From Allokutzneria sp. A3M-2-11 16 (GTDB taxonomy: Bacteria > Actinomycetota > Actinomycetes > Mycobacteriales > Pseudonocardiaceae), in NCBI RefSeq assembly GCF_024213555.1, contig NZ_JANAVO010000001.1:620001-684000 (forward strand): DNA of 64,000 bases, written 5' to 3'. This document shows, piece after piece, positions 28,971 through 37,612 of this stretch (positions are counted from its first letter, which is position 1; each line of letters starts with the position of its first letter). Both the position numbers and the translations under genes were made by a program. The notes below the pieces were generated by a model that saw only the letters and a program-made list of their open reading frames with translations, had not been told where the DNA came from and made no database searches.

Positions 28971-29028
28971 GGGTGCTCCGGAGGTCGGGGGTGGTGCCAA
29001 GTGTGACAAGTGCCCTGGCAGACACGCG

Positions 29029-29063
29029 AAGCGCCCGCCCGGATCAGCTCCGGGCGGGCGCTT
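29029..29063. terminator. Strong hairpin terminator after rpmE
   Basis: A 15-bp perfect stem, AAGCGCCCGCCCGGA (29029-29043) with TCCGGGCGGGCGCTT (29049-29063), and a 5-base loop. It follows the rpmE stop at once on the minus strand and lies between rpmE and prfA. There is no long U tract, as is common in actinobacteria. Confidence 0.8.
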
Positions 29064-29075
29064 GAGCGTGTGGGG

Positions 29076-29291
29076 CTACTTCCCGGCGCGCTTGCCGTAC
29101 CGCGCCTCGAAGCGGGCCACGCGGCCGCCGGTGTCCAGGATCTTCTGCTTGCCCGTGTAGAACGGGTGGCAGTTGGAGCAGACCTCGACGTGGATCGCAC
29201 CGGACTGCTTGGTGCTGTGCGTCGTGAAGCTGTTGCCGCAGCCGCAGGTCACGTTGGTGACCACGTAGTCCGGGTGGATGTTGCTCTTCAC
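29076..29291 (-). CDS. rpmE: Ribosomal protein bL31
   Basis: A 71-residue L31 of the zinc-binding (C+) type: Cys in NVTCGCGNSF and VCSNCHPFYTGKQK form the four-ligand site. The GTG start follows AGAGGA. Placed between rho and prfA as in mycobacteria, though a two-component pair and membrane gene intervene here. Confidence 0.96.
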   Translation of the reverse strand: MKSNIHPDYVVTNVTCGCGNSFTTHSTKQSGAIHVEVCSNCHPFYTGKQKILDTGGRVARFEARYGKRAGK

Positions 29292-29501
29292 CTGTGTGTC
29301 CTCTTCTCTCGACGGCCGCCGGGTCCCCGCAGCGCGCGGGGTGAACCGGAGCCAGACTTCGACCTACCAGTGTGCCAGACGCTCCCCGGACGTCGGCAAT
29401 TGCCCAAGATTCAACCGTTCGGCGGCCCCCGCCGACCACCCGCCGAGCCTCGAACGCGAACGTCTTCCCTTCCTCACGTTCGGCAGCAGACTGGACACGT
29501 G

Positions 29502-29900
29502 GTGTGCACAGCGGGACGTCGTCTTTCCCTGGCCGGGTGGCTGGGGTTGCCGCTGCTGTTCGTCGGCATGGTCGCGGGCCTGAACGGGGCGTTGTTCCTG
29601 GTCAGCGGCGCCCCGGTGGAGCTGACCAGCGCGCACTTCGGCGCGGCCGCCGCGCTCGCGGTCGCCACCAGCGGCGAGGTCCGCTGGCGCGCGCCCTGGC
29701 AGCGGCACTGGGTGCGCTGGCCATGGGCGGCAACGCTGCTCGTCGGCGGGGTATTCCTGCACGGGACGCTCATCCCGGCCGTGCCCGCCACCGCCACGGG
29801 CGTGCTGGCGACCGCGGTGCTCGCGGTGGGCCTGCACCGCGTCCAGCGCCGCGAGCGGCAGTGCCAGGAGGAGGACGACCAGCTCGCCGTCGGCACGTGA
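29502..29900 (+). CDS. Hypothetical membrane protein
   Basis: About 132 residues with four hydrophobic segments: LAGWLGLPLLFVGMVAGLNG, AHFGAAAALAVATSG, WPWAATLLVGGVFLHGTLI and GVLATAVLAVGLH, then a polar tail RRERQCQEEDDQLAVGT. Two GTGs are possible starts (29499 and 29502). The codon use fits its surroundings but I recognise no family. It converges on the response-regulator gene, with palindromic element copy B between. Confidence 0.55.
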   Translation: MCTAGRRLSLAGWLGLPLLFVGMVAGLNGALFLVSGAPVELTSAHFGAAAALAVATSGEVRWRAPWQRHWVRWPWAATLLVGGVFLHGTLIPAVPATATGVLATAVLAVGLHRVQRRERQCQEEDDQLAVGT

Positions 29901-29926
29901 GCTGAGCACCGCACCGAGGTTCCCCC

Positions 29927-30045
29927 GTCTTCAAGACCCCCCAACCCCATCCGGAACCATCGCAAACCGCCCCCAACCCCGGCGCCCCGGTCGGGTTGGG
30001 GGCGGTTTGCGATCGCTGGGACGGGGGTCGGGGGTACTTGAAGAC
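29927..30045. repeat. Palindromic intergenic element, copy B (119 bp)
   Basis: Outer arms GTCTTCAAG (29927-29935) and CTTGAAGAC (30037-30045); an inner perfect 21-bp arm pair, 29959-29979 with 29993-30013, starts ATCGCAAACCGCC and ends GGCGGTTTGCGAT. Between convergent genes. It shares the right-hand text GCTGGGACGGGGGT with copy C. Confidence 0.85.
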
Positions 30046-30048
30046 ACC

Positions 30049-30744
30049 TCAGGAGAGCTTGGCCAGGCCGACCTTGATGGCGAAGATCGCCAGCTGGACC
30101 CGGTTGTCCAGGCCGAGCTTGGCCAGCACCTTGGTGACCCGGTTCTTCACCGAGGGCTCGCTCAGGCCCAGCTCGGCGGCGATGCCCGCGTTGGACAGCC
30201 CGGAGGCGACCAGCCGGACCACCTCCACGTCCCGCCTGGTCAGCAGCTCCGTCCCGGCCAGGTCCGACTCCTCCGGCTCGACCAGCCGCCGCACCGTCTG
30301 CTGGATGAGCCTGCCGGTCACGCTCGGGCTGAGCATGCCGTCGCCCGCCGCGACCACCCGGACCGCCTGCGCGATCTCGTCGGGCGAGGCGTCCTTGCGC
30401 AGGAAGCCGCTCGCCCCCGCCCGCAGCGCGGAGTGCACGTACTCGTCGGAGTCGAAGGTGCTCAGCATCAGCACCCGCGGCCGCGGCTCCGGTGTGGTCC
30501 AGTCGGAGAGCAGCCGCCGCGTCGCGGTGATCCCGTCCATCACGGGCATCCGCACGTCCATCACCAGCACGTGCGGTCGCAGGCTGAGCGCGGCGCCCAA
30601 CGCGGAGAGCCCGTCGGCGGCCTCGCCGACGACCTCGATCGGCGGGCGCCGCGCGAGTAACGCGGCCAGCCCGGTGCGCACGACGACGTCGTCGTCGGCG
30701 AGCAGCACCCGAATCGGATCGGACGATCCGAACACCCCAGTCAC
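30049..30744 (-). CDS. NarL/FixJ-type response regulator
   Basis: A 231-residue regulator: receiver domain with VLLADDDVVVRTGL, phospho-acceptor Asp in VLVMDVRMPVMDGI, and the Lys in SGFLRKDASPDE, then a LuxR HTH with ELLTRRDVEVVRLVASGLSNAGIAAELGLSEPSVKNRVTKVLAKLGL. It is 32 bp downstream of its cognate kinase. The GTG at 30744 (VTGVFGSSDPIRV) is the probable start. The signal is unknown. Confidence 0.88.
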   Translation of the reverse strand: MTGVFGSSDPIRVLLADDDVVVRTGLAALLARRPPIEVVGEAADGLSALGAALSLRPHVLVMDVRMPVMDGITATRRLLSDWTTPEPRPRVLMLSTFDSDEYVHSALRAGASGFLRKDASPDEIAQAVRVVAAGDGMLSPSVTGRLIQQTVRRLVEPEESDLAGTELLTRRDVEVVRLVASGLSNAGIAAELGLSEPSVKNRVTKVLAKLGLDNRVQLAIFAIKVGLAKLS

Positions 30745-30776
30745 CTGAATCCACCCATCGACGATCCGCGGTCGAA

Positions 30777-31616
30777 CTACGCGGTCCGGTCCAACACCCC
30801 AGGTCTGTCCACCGGCACAGCGGCCAGCACCTGGTAACCGCCACCGGTCACCCGCCCGGCCGCCAGCCTGCCGCCGAGCCTGCGCACGCGTTCCCGCATA
30901 CCCCGCACGCCGAACCCGGAACCCGGGAACGGGCGCGGCCGGTCGACGCGGCACCGCTCGTTGCCGACGCCCGCCACCAACTCCCCGCCGACGACCTCCA
31001 GCCGCACCCGCACCCTGGTGGGCGAGGAGTGCTTGACCACGTTGGTCAGCGCCTCGCGCAGCACCCAGTAGATCTCCGGCGGCACGTCCTCCGGCAGGTC
31101 GCCCAACCGCAGCTCGACCTCGTTGCCCGCGGCCTCGGCGAAGCGGACCAGTTCGGGAACGCCGTCGATGCCGGGCTCGGGCGCACCGGGTTCTCCGCGC
31201 AACCTCGCCACGAGCGCGCCCAGGTCGGTCACCGCCGCCCGGCTGCTGTCCCGAATCCCGTTGGCGGCAAGGGAAATCTCCGGCTCCCGCCCCGCCGCGA
31301 GATCATCGAGCAGAGAGGTCCGCACGCTGATCGCGCCCAGGTGATGACCCATCACGTCGTGCAGGTCGGCCGCGATCTGGAGCCGTTGTTCGCGCAGCTC
31401 CTCAGCGTGACGCCGCTCAATAGACCGGAAAAGTCGTTGCCGCGCAACAATTCCCAGTAGGAACGCGGTGACGGTCAACGACAGCCAGGCGATCGGCGCG
31501 GAGCCCGCCAGCACTCCCGCGGCAACCCCCGCGGCCGGAAACGCCGTGGCAGCACCGAAAACGAGTCGGCGCCGATCCCCGTGCAATCGCGCTCGCACGC
31601 GCCGTCGCCTCCCCAT
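30777..31616 (-). CDS. Sensor histidine kinase, HisKA_3 type
   Basis: Two or so membrane helices (RRLVFGAATAFPAAGVAAGVLAG, IAWLSLTVTAFLLGIVA), then the dimerisation and phospho-acceptor box LQIAADLHDVMGHHLGAISV, and an ATPase domain with EALTNVVKHSSP (N box) and GSGFGVRGMRERVRRLGG (G box). There is no outer sensing domain, so sensing is probably in the membrane. The ATG at 31616 (MGRRRRVRARLHGD) is chosen; the frame is open to 31727 with possible GTG and ATG starts. Pairs with the regulator downstream. Confidence 0.82.
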   Translation of the reverse strand: MGRRRRVRARLHGDRRRLVFGAATAFPAAGVAAGVLAGSAPIAWLSLTVTAFLLGIVARQRLFRSIERRHAEELREQRLQIAADLHDVMGHHLGAISVRTSLLDDLAAGREPEISLAANGIRDSSRAAVTDLGALVARLRGEPGAPEPGIDGVPELVRFAEAAGNEVELRLGDLPEDVPPEIYWVLREALTNVVKHSSPTRVRVRLEVVGGELVAGVGNERCRVDRPRPFPGSGFGVRGMRERVRRLGGRLAAGRVTGGGYQVLAAVPVDRPGVLDRTA

Positions 31617-31844
31617 CGAGAGCCCCGTGATCCCCACGTAGTTGCATACCCGGCGATTCACATGACGACCAGGCCCGAACGATCCTTCCACCGCAATGGC
31701 GCAATCGCGGAGAGTCACAGATCTCATTTATTTGTCGAGATCGACCGCTGTCCGAGGTAACGGAGTACATCGAACAGATGGCTCCGGACGCGGAGGCGTC
31801 AGGCATTCACGGAATTGGCTGGGGATTGCCGCCCGGAAATGCAC

Positions 31845-31874
31845 GACGCCCCCGCTCCGAAGAGCGGGGGCGTC
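31845..31874. terminator. rho terminator hairpin
   Basis: GACGCCCCCGCTC (31845-31857) pairs with GAGCGGGGGCGTC (31862-31874) around a CGAA tetraloop. It lies 21 bp after the rho stop (31896) on the minus strand and before the kinase gene. Confidence 0.8.
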
Positions 31875-31895
31875 GAAACGGGGCTACGACGATCA

Positions 31896-33896
31896 TCAGT
31901 CGTCGCTGTTGCCGCCGGGGCTGTTCTTCGCGACCTGCATCAGGAACTCGATGTTCGTCCGCGTCTTGCGCAGCTGGGTGATCAGCAGGTCGATCGCCTG
32001 CTGGTTGTCCAGCGCCGCCAGCACGCGGCGGAGCTTGATGGTGACCGCGAGCTCGTCCGGCGAGAGCAGCAGCTCCTCCTTGCGGGTGCTGGAGGCGTCC
32101 ACGTCGACCGCGGGGAAGGTCCGCTTGTCGGCGATCTTGCGGTCCAGCTTGAGCTCGGAGTTACTGGCGCCCTTGAACTCCTCGAAGATGACCGTGTCCA
32201 TCGTGGAACCGGTCTCCACCAGCGCGGTGGCGAAGATGGTCAGCGAACCGCCACCCTCGATGTTGCGCGCCGCGCCGAGGAAGCGCTTGGGCGGGTAGAG
32301 CGCCGTGGAGTCCACACCACCGGAGAGGATCCGGCCGGACGCCGGGGCCGCCAGGTTGTAGGCGCGGCCGAGGCGGGTGATGGAGTCCAGCAGCACGACC
32401 ACGTCGTGACCGGCCTCGACCAGGCGCTTGGCCCGCTCGATGGACAGCTCGGCGACCGTGGTGTGGTCGGCGGGCGGCCGGTCGAAGGTGGAGGCGATGA
32501 CCTCACCCTTGACCGAGCGCTGCATGTCCGTGACCTCTTCTGGCCGCTCGTCCACCAGCACGACCATCAGGTAGCACTCGGGGTTGTTCTTGGTGATCGC
32601 GTTGGCGATCGCCTGGAGCACCGAGGTCTTACCGGCCTTCGGCGGGGACACGATCAGCGCGCGCTGCCCCTTGCCGATCGGGATCACCAGGTCGAGGACG
32701 CGGGTGGTGAGGATGTGCGGCTCGGTCTCCAGGCGGAGCCGCTCGTTCGGGTACAGCGGCGTCAGCTTGGTGAACTCGGGGCGGTTGCGCGAGGCCTCCG
32801 GCTCCAGGCCGTTGATGGTGTCCACCCGCACCAGCGGGTTGAACTTCTGCCGCTGCTGCTCGCCGTCGCGCGGCTGGCGCACCGCGCCGGTGATCGCGTC
32901 ACCGCGGCGCAGGCCGTGCCTGCGCACCAGGGACAGCGAGACGTAGACGTCGTTCGGCCCGGACAGGTAGCCCGAGGTGCGCACGAACGCGTAGTTGTCG
33001 AGCACGTCGAGGATGCCCGCCACCGGGAGCAGCACGTCGTCGTCGCGGACCTCGGTCTCGCGGTCGCCGCCGCCAGTGCCGCGGCCGCCGCCTTCCTCGC
33101 CACGTCCACCGCGGTTGCGGCGACGGTCGCGGAAGCGCCTGCCGCGCCTGCGGCCGCCGTCCTCGTCGTCCTCGTCGTCGCGGACCTGCTCGCGCTCGCG
33201 CTGCTGGCCGCGCTCGCCCCGGTCGCCACGGTCACCCCGGTCGCCACGGTCACCCCGGTCGCCACGGTCGTCGCGGTCCCGGTTGCGGCCACGGCCGCCG
33301 CGCTCGCCCCGCTCGGGACGGTCACCCCGGTCACCACGATCGCCCCGGTCGGACCGGTCACCGCGCTCGGAGCGCTCGCTCTGCTCCTCGCGGTCACCCC
33401 CGCGCTGGTTGCGCCGCTCGGACCGGTCGCCGCGCTCGGAGCGCTGGCCCTTGTCCTGCTGCGGCGCCTCCGCCTTCTCCTCGGCGGCGGGTGCCTGGAC
33501 CTCGGCGTCGCCGCGTTCGGCCTCCGGGCTGCCCGCGGGCCGGGACACGGCACGCCGCCTGCTGCGGCTGCGGCGGGCGTCGCCGCCCGCGGCCTCCGCG
33601 TCGGCGGCCGGGGCCTTGGCCTCGGCTGGGGCGGACTTGGCCGGGGCAGGAGCGCTCTCGGCCTCGGGCAGCGGGAGCTGCGCGGCCTGCTTGCGCGAGC
33701 CGGATCCCCCGCCCTGGCGCTCCTTGATGGCAGCGATCAGGTCACCCTTGCGCATCCCGCTGGTGTTGCCGATGCCCAACTCTCCCGCGAGTTGGCGAAG
33801 TTCGGCGAGCACCATCCCGGAGAGGCCACCGCGCCTCTTGGGTGCGGTCCCGTTCGTAGCGGGGGCGTCGCTGCTCAACAGTTCTGTGTCGCTCAC
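31896..33896 (-). CDS. rho: Transcription termination factor Rho
   Basis: A 666-residue Rho hexamer subunit, an RNA-dependent ATPase that ends transcription. Order: Rho_N SAP-like helices (about residues 24-62), an Arg/Gly/Asp/Glu-rich low-complexity insert (about 70-285), the OB-fold with the RNA-binding aromatic motif NYAFVR (301-306), Walker A PPKAGKTS (418-425), LVDERPEEV (Asp449 matching E. coli Asp210), Q-loop and R-loop regions, and a C-terminus LRKTRTNIEFLMQVAK. The insert is typical of high-GC actinobacterial Rho and may bind RNA. A second, short Rho lies at 42655. Confidence 0.97.
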   Translation of the reverse strand: MSDTELLSSDAPATNGTAPKRRGGLSGMVLAELRQLAGELGIGNTSGMRKGDLIAAIKERQGGGSGSRKQAAQLPLPEAESAPAPAKSAPAEAKAPAADAEAAGGDARRSRSRRRAVSRPAGSPEAERGDAEVQAPAAEEKAEAPQQDKGQRSERGDRSERRNQRGGDREEQSERSERGDRSDRGDRGDRGDRPERGERGGRGRNRDRDDRGDRGDRGDRGDRGDRGERGQQREREQVRDDEDDEDGGRRRGRRFRDRRRNRGGRGEEGGGRGTGGGDRETEVRDDDVLLPVAGILDVLDNYAFVRTSGYLSGPNDVYVSLSLVRRHGLRRGDAITGAVRQPRDGEQQRQKFNPLVRVDTINGLEPEASRNRPEFTKLTPLYPNERLRLETEPHILTTRVLDLVIPIGKGQRALIVSPPKAGKTSVLQAIANAITKNNPECYLMVVLVDERPEEVTDMQRSVKGEVIASTFDRPPADHTTVAELSIERAKRLVEAGHDVVVLLDSITRLGRAYNLAAPASGRILSGGVDSTALYPPKRFLGAARNIEGGGSLTIFATALVETGSTMDTVIFEEFKGASNSELKLDRKIADKRTFPAVDVDASSTRKEELLLSPDELAVTIKLRRVLAALDNQQAIDLLITQLRKTRTNIEFLMQVAKNSPGGNSDD
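33221..33270. repeat. 18-bp tandem repeat within rho
   Basis: The unit GGTCGCCACGGTCACCCC is repeated 2.7 times (33221-33238, 33239-33256, then degenerate). On the coding strand it encodes Arg-Gly-Asp repeats in the Rho insert. Such runs change length easily by slippage. Confidence 0.75.
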
Positions 33897-34322
33897 ACAT
33901 GTCCTTCCTGACCGGAACGCGCCTCCTACGCGAACCAGCGGAGCGCCGCCACCGCGGGACGCGGGAACAGCGCTTCAAGTCCAGTCTCGGTGGGGCCTCG
34001 CGGAACCTCGGGGTATCGCAGGCGATCATGGCCACCGATACGGAACTCGTCAGTCACTGCGGCGGTCGGGTACCCGAGGGCGCCGACCTTGTCGTGGTTG
34101 GGCCACAAGGTCAACTCTCAACGGGAGATGCGACCCGGAGACATGTGTCCGGGAACTGCACCGGCGACCGTGCGCGCGGTGACTGATGCTGCAAAGCGTA
34201 GACCCCGCCGCAAACCGGTGCAACAACCGGGCACCTCCGACGCGCCGCGAAGGGCCTTGTCTACCTGTGCTTTAGCGCATCCGGGTGAGGAAGATCGACT
34301 CATCCGCACCCGGGCGCGTCCT
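33897..34322 (-). other. rho leader region (426 bp without a gene)
   Basis: Between thrB stop and rho start on the minus strand. No reading frame here looks coding. The minus strand has AGGAAGGAC close to the rho ATG as ribosome-binding site. Further up are an imperfect hairpin after thrB (CCGGGTG/CACCCGG arms) and possible promoter pieces, but nothing clear-cut. A long leader would suit autoregulation by Rho, as known in E. coli. Confidence 0.4.
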
Positions 34323-35201
34323 TCACACCGGTTCGGCGCGCACGCCATCGAGGTCCACCGGCAGCCGGTGCGCGGTGAAACCGGTCAGCGGCAGCCCTTC
34401 CGGCAGCGCACGGGCCCCTGCGGGCAACGCGAGCACGGTGGGACCCGCGCCGGAGATCGCGGCCGCGATTCCCGCTTCCCGCAAGGCATCCACCAGGCGC
34501 ATGGACTCCGGCCACGCGGGCCTGCGGTACTCCTGGTGCAGCCGGTCGGCCATCGCGTCCAACAGCAGGTCAGGGCGGTTTCCGACGGCGTGCGCGGCCA
34601 GTGCGGCGCGCCCGGCGGCGAAGGCCGCGTCGCGGTGCGGCACCCGCTCCGGCAGGAGTCCACGGGTCGTCGCGGTCGACGATGTGACCTCCGGCACGAA
34701 CGCGATCGGGGCCAGTTCCGGGTGCGGTTCGACCCGCACAGCCCGGTGCCTGGCGCCGTCGTGCCAGGCGATCACCGCGCCGCCGTAGAAGCTCGCGGCG
34801 GCGTTGTCGGCGTGTCCCTCGAACTCCGCGGCGAGGTGCAATGCGTTGTCGTCAAGTTTGTGCCCGGCGAGCGCGTAGCCCGCCGCGATGCCCGCGACGA
34901 CGGCGGCGGCGGACGATCCGAGCCCCCGCGCGTGCGGAATGTTGTTATGACATCGAAGCCGCAGGCCGGGCGTGGCGAACCCGCAGGCGTCGAAAGCGGC
35001 GCGGATGGCGCGCACGACGAGGTGCGACTCGTCGGCCGGGACCTGGCCCGCACCCTCGCCGAAGACCTCGATCAGCAGGCCGTCGTCGGCGAGCTCGACC
35101 TCCAGCACGTCGTGCATGGCCAGCGCCATGCCCAGCGCGTCGAAACCGGAGCCCATGTTGGCCGTCGAAGCCGGGACTGTCACTCGAACGGCAGAGTTCA
35201 C
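34323..35201 (-). CDS. thrB: Homoserine kinase
   Basis: A 292-residue GHMP kinase that phosphorylates homoserine. Motifs: [18 protein letters not shown] (N-terminal GHMP), the ATP loop [18 protein letters not shown], and the C-terminal [13 protein letters not shown]. The GTG at 35201 has AGGTGAGGA upstream and is preferred; a GTG at 35213 overlapping the thrC stop is the alternative. Last gene of hom-thrC-thrB. Confidence 0.95.
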   Translation of the reverse strand: MNSAVRVTVPASTANMGSGFDALGMALAMHDVLEVELADDGLLIEVFGEGAGQVPADESHLVVRAIRAAFDACGFATPGLRLRCHNNIPHARGLGSSAAAVVAGIAAGYALAGHKLDDNALHLAAEFEGHADNAAASFYGGAVIAWHDGARHRAVRVEPHPELAPIAFVPEVTSSTATTRGLLPERVPHRDAAFAAGRAALAAHAVGNRPDLLLDAMADRLHQEYRRPAWPESMRLVDALREAGIAAAISGAGPTVLALPAGARALPEGLPLTGFTAHRLPVDLDGVRAEPV

Positions 35202-35209
35202 GACAGTCC

Positions 35210-36298
35210 TCACCTCAGGTTGAGCGCGGCGGCGATGACGCCCGGTTCCACCGGGAGCGCCTCCACTTCGGGCATATCGCGCAGTGCCGTGTCCGGGTCC
35301 TTGAGGCCGTGTCCGGTCACCGTGCAGACCACAAGGGCTCCCTTGGGCATTCGCCCGTCGCCCGATGTGAGCAACAGCCCGGCGACGCTCGCGGCGGACG
35401 CCGGCTCGACGAACACGCCCTCGCGCGCCGAGAGCAGCCGGTAGGCGTCCAGGATCTGCTCGTCGGTGACCGCGTCGATCAAACCGTTGGAGTCGGTTTT
35501 CGCCGTCATGGCGCCGTTCCACGAGGCGGGGCTGCCGATCCGGATGGCCGTGGCGATGGTTTCCGGGTTCGGGATCGGCGCGCCGTGCACCAGCGGCGCC
35601 GCGCCCGCGGCCTGGAAACCGAACATCCTCGGCGCGGACTCCACGACCCCGTCGGCCGCGTACTCCGAATAGCCCTTCCAGTACGCGGTGATGTTGCCCG
35701 CGTTGCCGACCGGGAGGCAGTGCACGTCCGGCGCCCGGCCGAGGACGTCGCAGATCTCGAACGCTGCGGTCTTCTGGCCCTCGATGCGCACCGGGTTGAG
35801 CGAGTTGACCAGCGAGATCGGGTACTCCGCCGCGGTCTTGCGGGCCAGCTCCAGGCAGTCGTCGAAGTTGCCGTCCACCTGGAGGATGCGCGCGCCGTGC
35901 GCCACCGCCTGGGCCAGCTTGCCGAGCGCGATCTTGCCGCGCGGCACCAGCACCGCGCTGGTCAGCCCGGCCCTGGTGGCGTACGCGGCGGCGGAGGCGG
36001 AGGTGTTGCCGGTGGACGCGCAGATGACCGCCTTGCTGCCCTCGGCGAGGGCGTGCGTCATCGCGACCGTCATCCCGCGGTCCTTGAACGAGCCGGTGGG
36101 GTTGTGCCCCTCCACCTTCAGCAGCACCCGGCAGCCGGTCAGCTCGGACAGGTGCGGGGCCTCCAGCAGCGGGGTCCCGCCCTCGTGCAGCGTCACCACC
36201 CGCGCGCCGTCCGGGACGGCGACCCGGTCCCGGTAGGCGTTGATGACCCCCGGCCAGCCCGCGCTGACCGGACTGATCGGGTTGTGCGTCGCGGTCAC
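35210..36298 (-). CDS. thrC: Threonine synthase
   Basis: A 362-residue PLP enzyme that converts O-phosphohomoserine to threonine. The PLP Lys is in [15 protein letters not shown]; the [14 protein letters not shown] loop and the [18 protein letters not shown] phosphate loop are clear. Starts at GTG 36298, overlapping the hom stop as GTGA. Confidence 0.96.
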   Translation of the reverse strand: MTATHNPISPVSAGWPGVINAYRDRVAVPDGARVVTLHEGGTPLLEAPHLSELTGCRVLLKVEGHNPTGSFKDRGMTVAMTHALAEGSKAVICASTGNTSASAAAYATRAGLTSAVLVPRGKIALGKLAQAVAHGARILQVDGNFDDCLELARKTAAEYPISLVNSLNPVRIEGQKTAAFEICDVLGRAPDVHCLPVGNAGNITAYWKGYSEYAADGVVESAPRMFGFQAAGAAPLVHGAPIPNPETIATAIRIGSPASWNGAMTAKTDSNGLIDAVTDEQILDAYRLLSAREGVFVEPASAASVAGLLLTSGDGRMPKGALVVCTVTGHGLKDPDTALRDMPEVEALPVEPGVIAAALNLR

Positions 36299-37611
36299 TG
36301 TTCCTCGCCCTCGACACGCATCACGCTGACCACCTCGCGCACGACGGGCAGTCCCGCGACTTTGTCCACTGTGGACCGAAGGGCGGCATCGGGGGCGGCG
36401 TGGGTGACCACCACCAGGCTCGCGGAGGGCTCGTGGTCGCGGCCCTCCTGCCGCACCGCCGCGATGCTCACGCCGTGCTCGGCGAAGACCGCTGCCACCT
36501 GGGTCAGCACGCCCGGTTGGTCGGCGACGTCCAGGCTGATGTGGTAGGCCGTCCCCGTCTGGCCCATCGGCCGGACCGGCAGCTCGGCGTAGGCCGACTC
36601 GCGGGGCCCACGGCCGCTGGCCACCCGGTTGCGGGCCACCGCGACCAGGTCGCCGAGCACCGCGCTCGCGGTCGGCGCGCCCCCCGCTCCCTGGCCGTAG
36701 AACATGAGCTGACCGGCCGCGTCGGCCTCGACGAAGACGGCGTTGAACGCGCCGCCGACCCCGGCCAGCGGGTGCGACTTGGGGATCATCGCCGGGTGCA
36801 CGCGGACCGAGACGGCCTCGTCGCCTCCTGCGTCGATCACGCGCTCGCAGATCGCCAGCAGCTTGACCGTGCGGCCGAGCGAGCGGGCCGCGGCGATGTC
36901 GGCCGCGGTCACCGAGGAGATGCCCTCGCGGTGCACGTCCGCGGCGGTGACCCTGGTGTGGAAGGCGATCGAGGCCAGGATCGCCGCCTTGGCCGCGGCG
37001 TCGAAGCCGTCGACGTCGGCGGTCGGATCGGCCTCGGCGTACCCGAGCCTGCTCGCCTCCTCCAGCGCTTCCGCGTAACCGGAGCCGGTCGCGTCCATCG
37101 CGGAGAGGATGTAGTTCGTGGTGCCGTTGACGATGCCCATCACCCGGGTGATCCGGTCACCGGCGAGGGACTCGCGCAGCGGGCGCAGCAGCGGGATGGC
37201 ACCGGCGACGGCGGCCTCGAAGTAGAGGTCGGCGCCGGATTCGTCGGCGGCGGTGAACAGCTCGCCGCCGTTCTCCGCCAGCAGCGCCTTGTTCGCGGTC
37301 ACCACCGACTTGCCCGCCGAGAGCGCGTCGACCAGCAGCGTGCGCACCGGCTCGATACCGCCGATGACCTCGACCACCACGTCCACGTCCGCGCGCGAGA
37401 CGAGCGCGGTGGCGTCGGTGGTCAGCAGCTCGGCCGGGACGTCGCGGTGCTTGTTCGGCCTGCGGACCGCGATACCAGCCAGCTCGACCGGGGCTCCGAT
37501 GCGGGCGGCGAGGTCGCCCGCCTGCTCGTGCAGCAGCCGCACCACTTCGGTGCCGACCGTGCCGCAGCCGAGCAGCGCGACCTTGATCGGCTCTGCCGGT
37601 GTGCTCGTCAA
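36295..37611 (-). CDS. hom: Homoserine dehydrogenase
   Basis: A 438-residue NAD(P)H enzyme at the branch from lysine to threonine and methionine. N-terminal [16 protein letters not shown] nucleotide fold; catalytic Lys/Asp region in [14 protein letters not shown] and [20 protein letters not shown]; a C-terminal ACT domain ([28 protein letters not shown]) that in this family mediates threonine feedback. The start is TTG 37611 with GGAGG six bases upstream, overlapping nothing but only 1 bp after the lysA stop. Contains one GTCCACWGTGGAC palindrome. Confidence 0.95.
   Translation of the reverse strand: MTSTPAEPIKVALLGCGTVGTEVVRLLHEQAGDLAARIGAPVELAGIAVRRPNKHRDVPAELLTTDATALVSRADVDVVVEVIGGIEPVRTLLVDALSAGKSVVTANKALLAENGGELFTAADESGADLYFEAAVAGAIPLLRPLRESLAGDRITRVMGIVNGTTNYILSAMDATGSGYAEALEEASRLGYAEADPTADVDGFDAAAKAAILASIAFHTRVTAADVHREGISSVTAADIAAARSLGRTVKLLAICERVIDAGGDEAVSVRVHPAMIPKSHPLAGVGGAFNAVFVEADAAGQLMFYGQGAGGAPTASAVLGDLVAVARNRVASGRGPRESAYAELPVRPMGQTGTAYHISLDVADQPGVLTQVAAVFAEHGVSIAAVRQEGRDHEPSASLVVVTHAAPDAALRSTVDKVAGLPVVREVVSVMRVEGEEQ
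36364..36376. repeat. Palindrome GTCCACWGTGGAC, copy 4 (in hom)
   Basis: GTCCACTGTGGAC; coding strand TCC ACA GTG GAC in [10 protein letters not shown]. Confidence 0.8.
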
Positions 37612-37612
37612 C

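Noticed and set aside
33221-33270. Possible CRISPR-like repeats
   Set aside because: Units are 18 bp, directly adjacent without spacers, and lie within the rho coding frame; no cas genes are near.
31815-33911. A 698-codon plus-strand frame opposite rho, with a Val/Ala/Pro-rich stretch looking like membrane helices
   Set aside because: It is the complement of the Rho Arg/Gly/Asp repeat region; Rho itself is intact on the minus strand.
34841-36547. A 568-codon plus-strand frame opposite thrB-thrC-hom
   Set aside because: Shadow frame of three intact amino acid biosynthesis genes; no recognisable domains.
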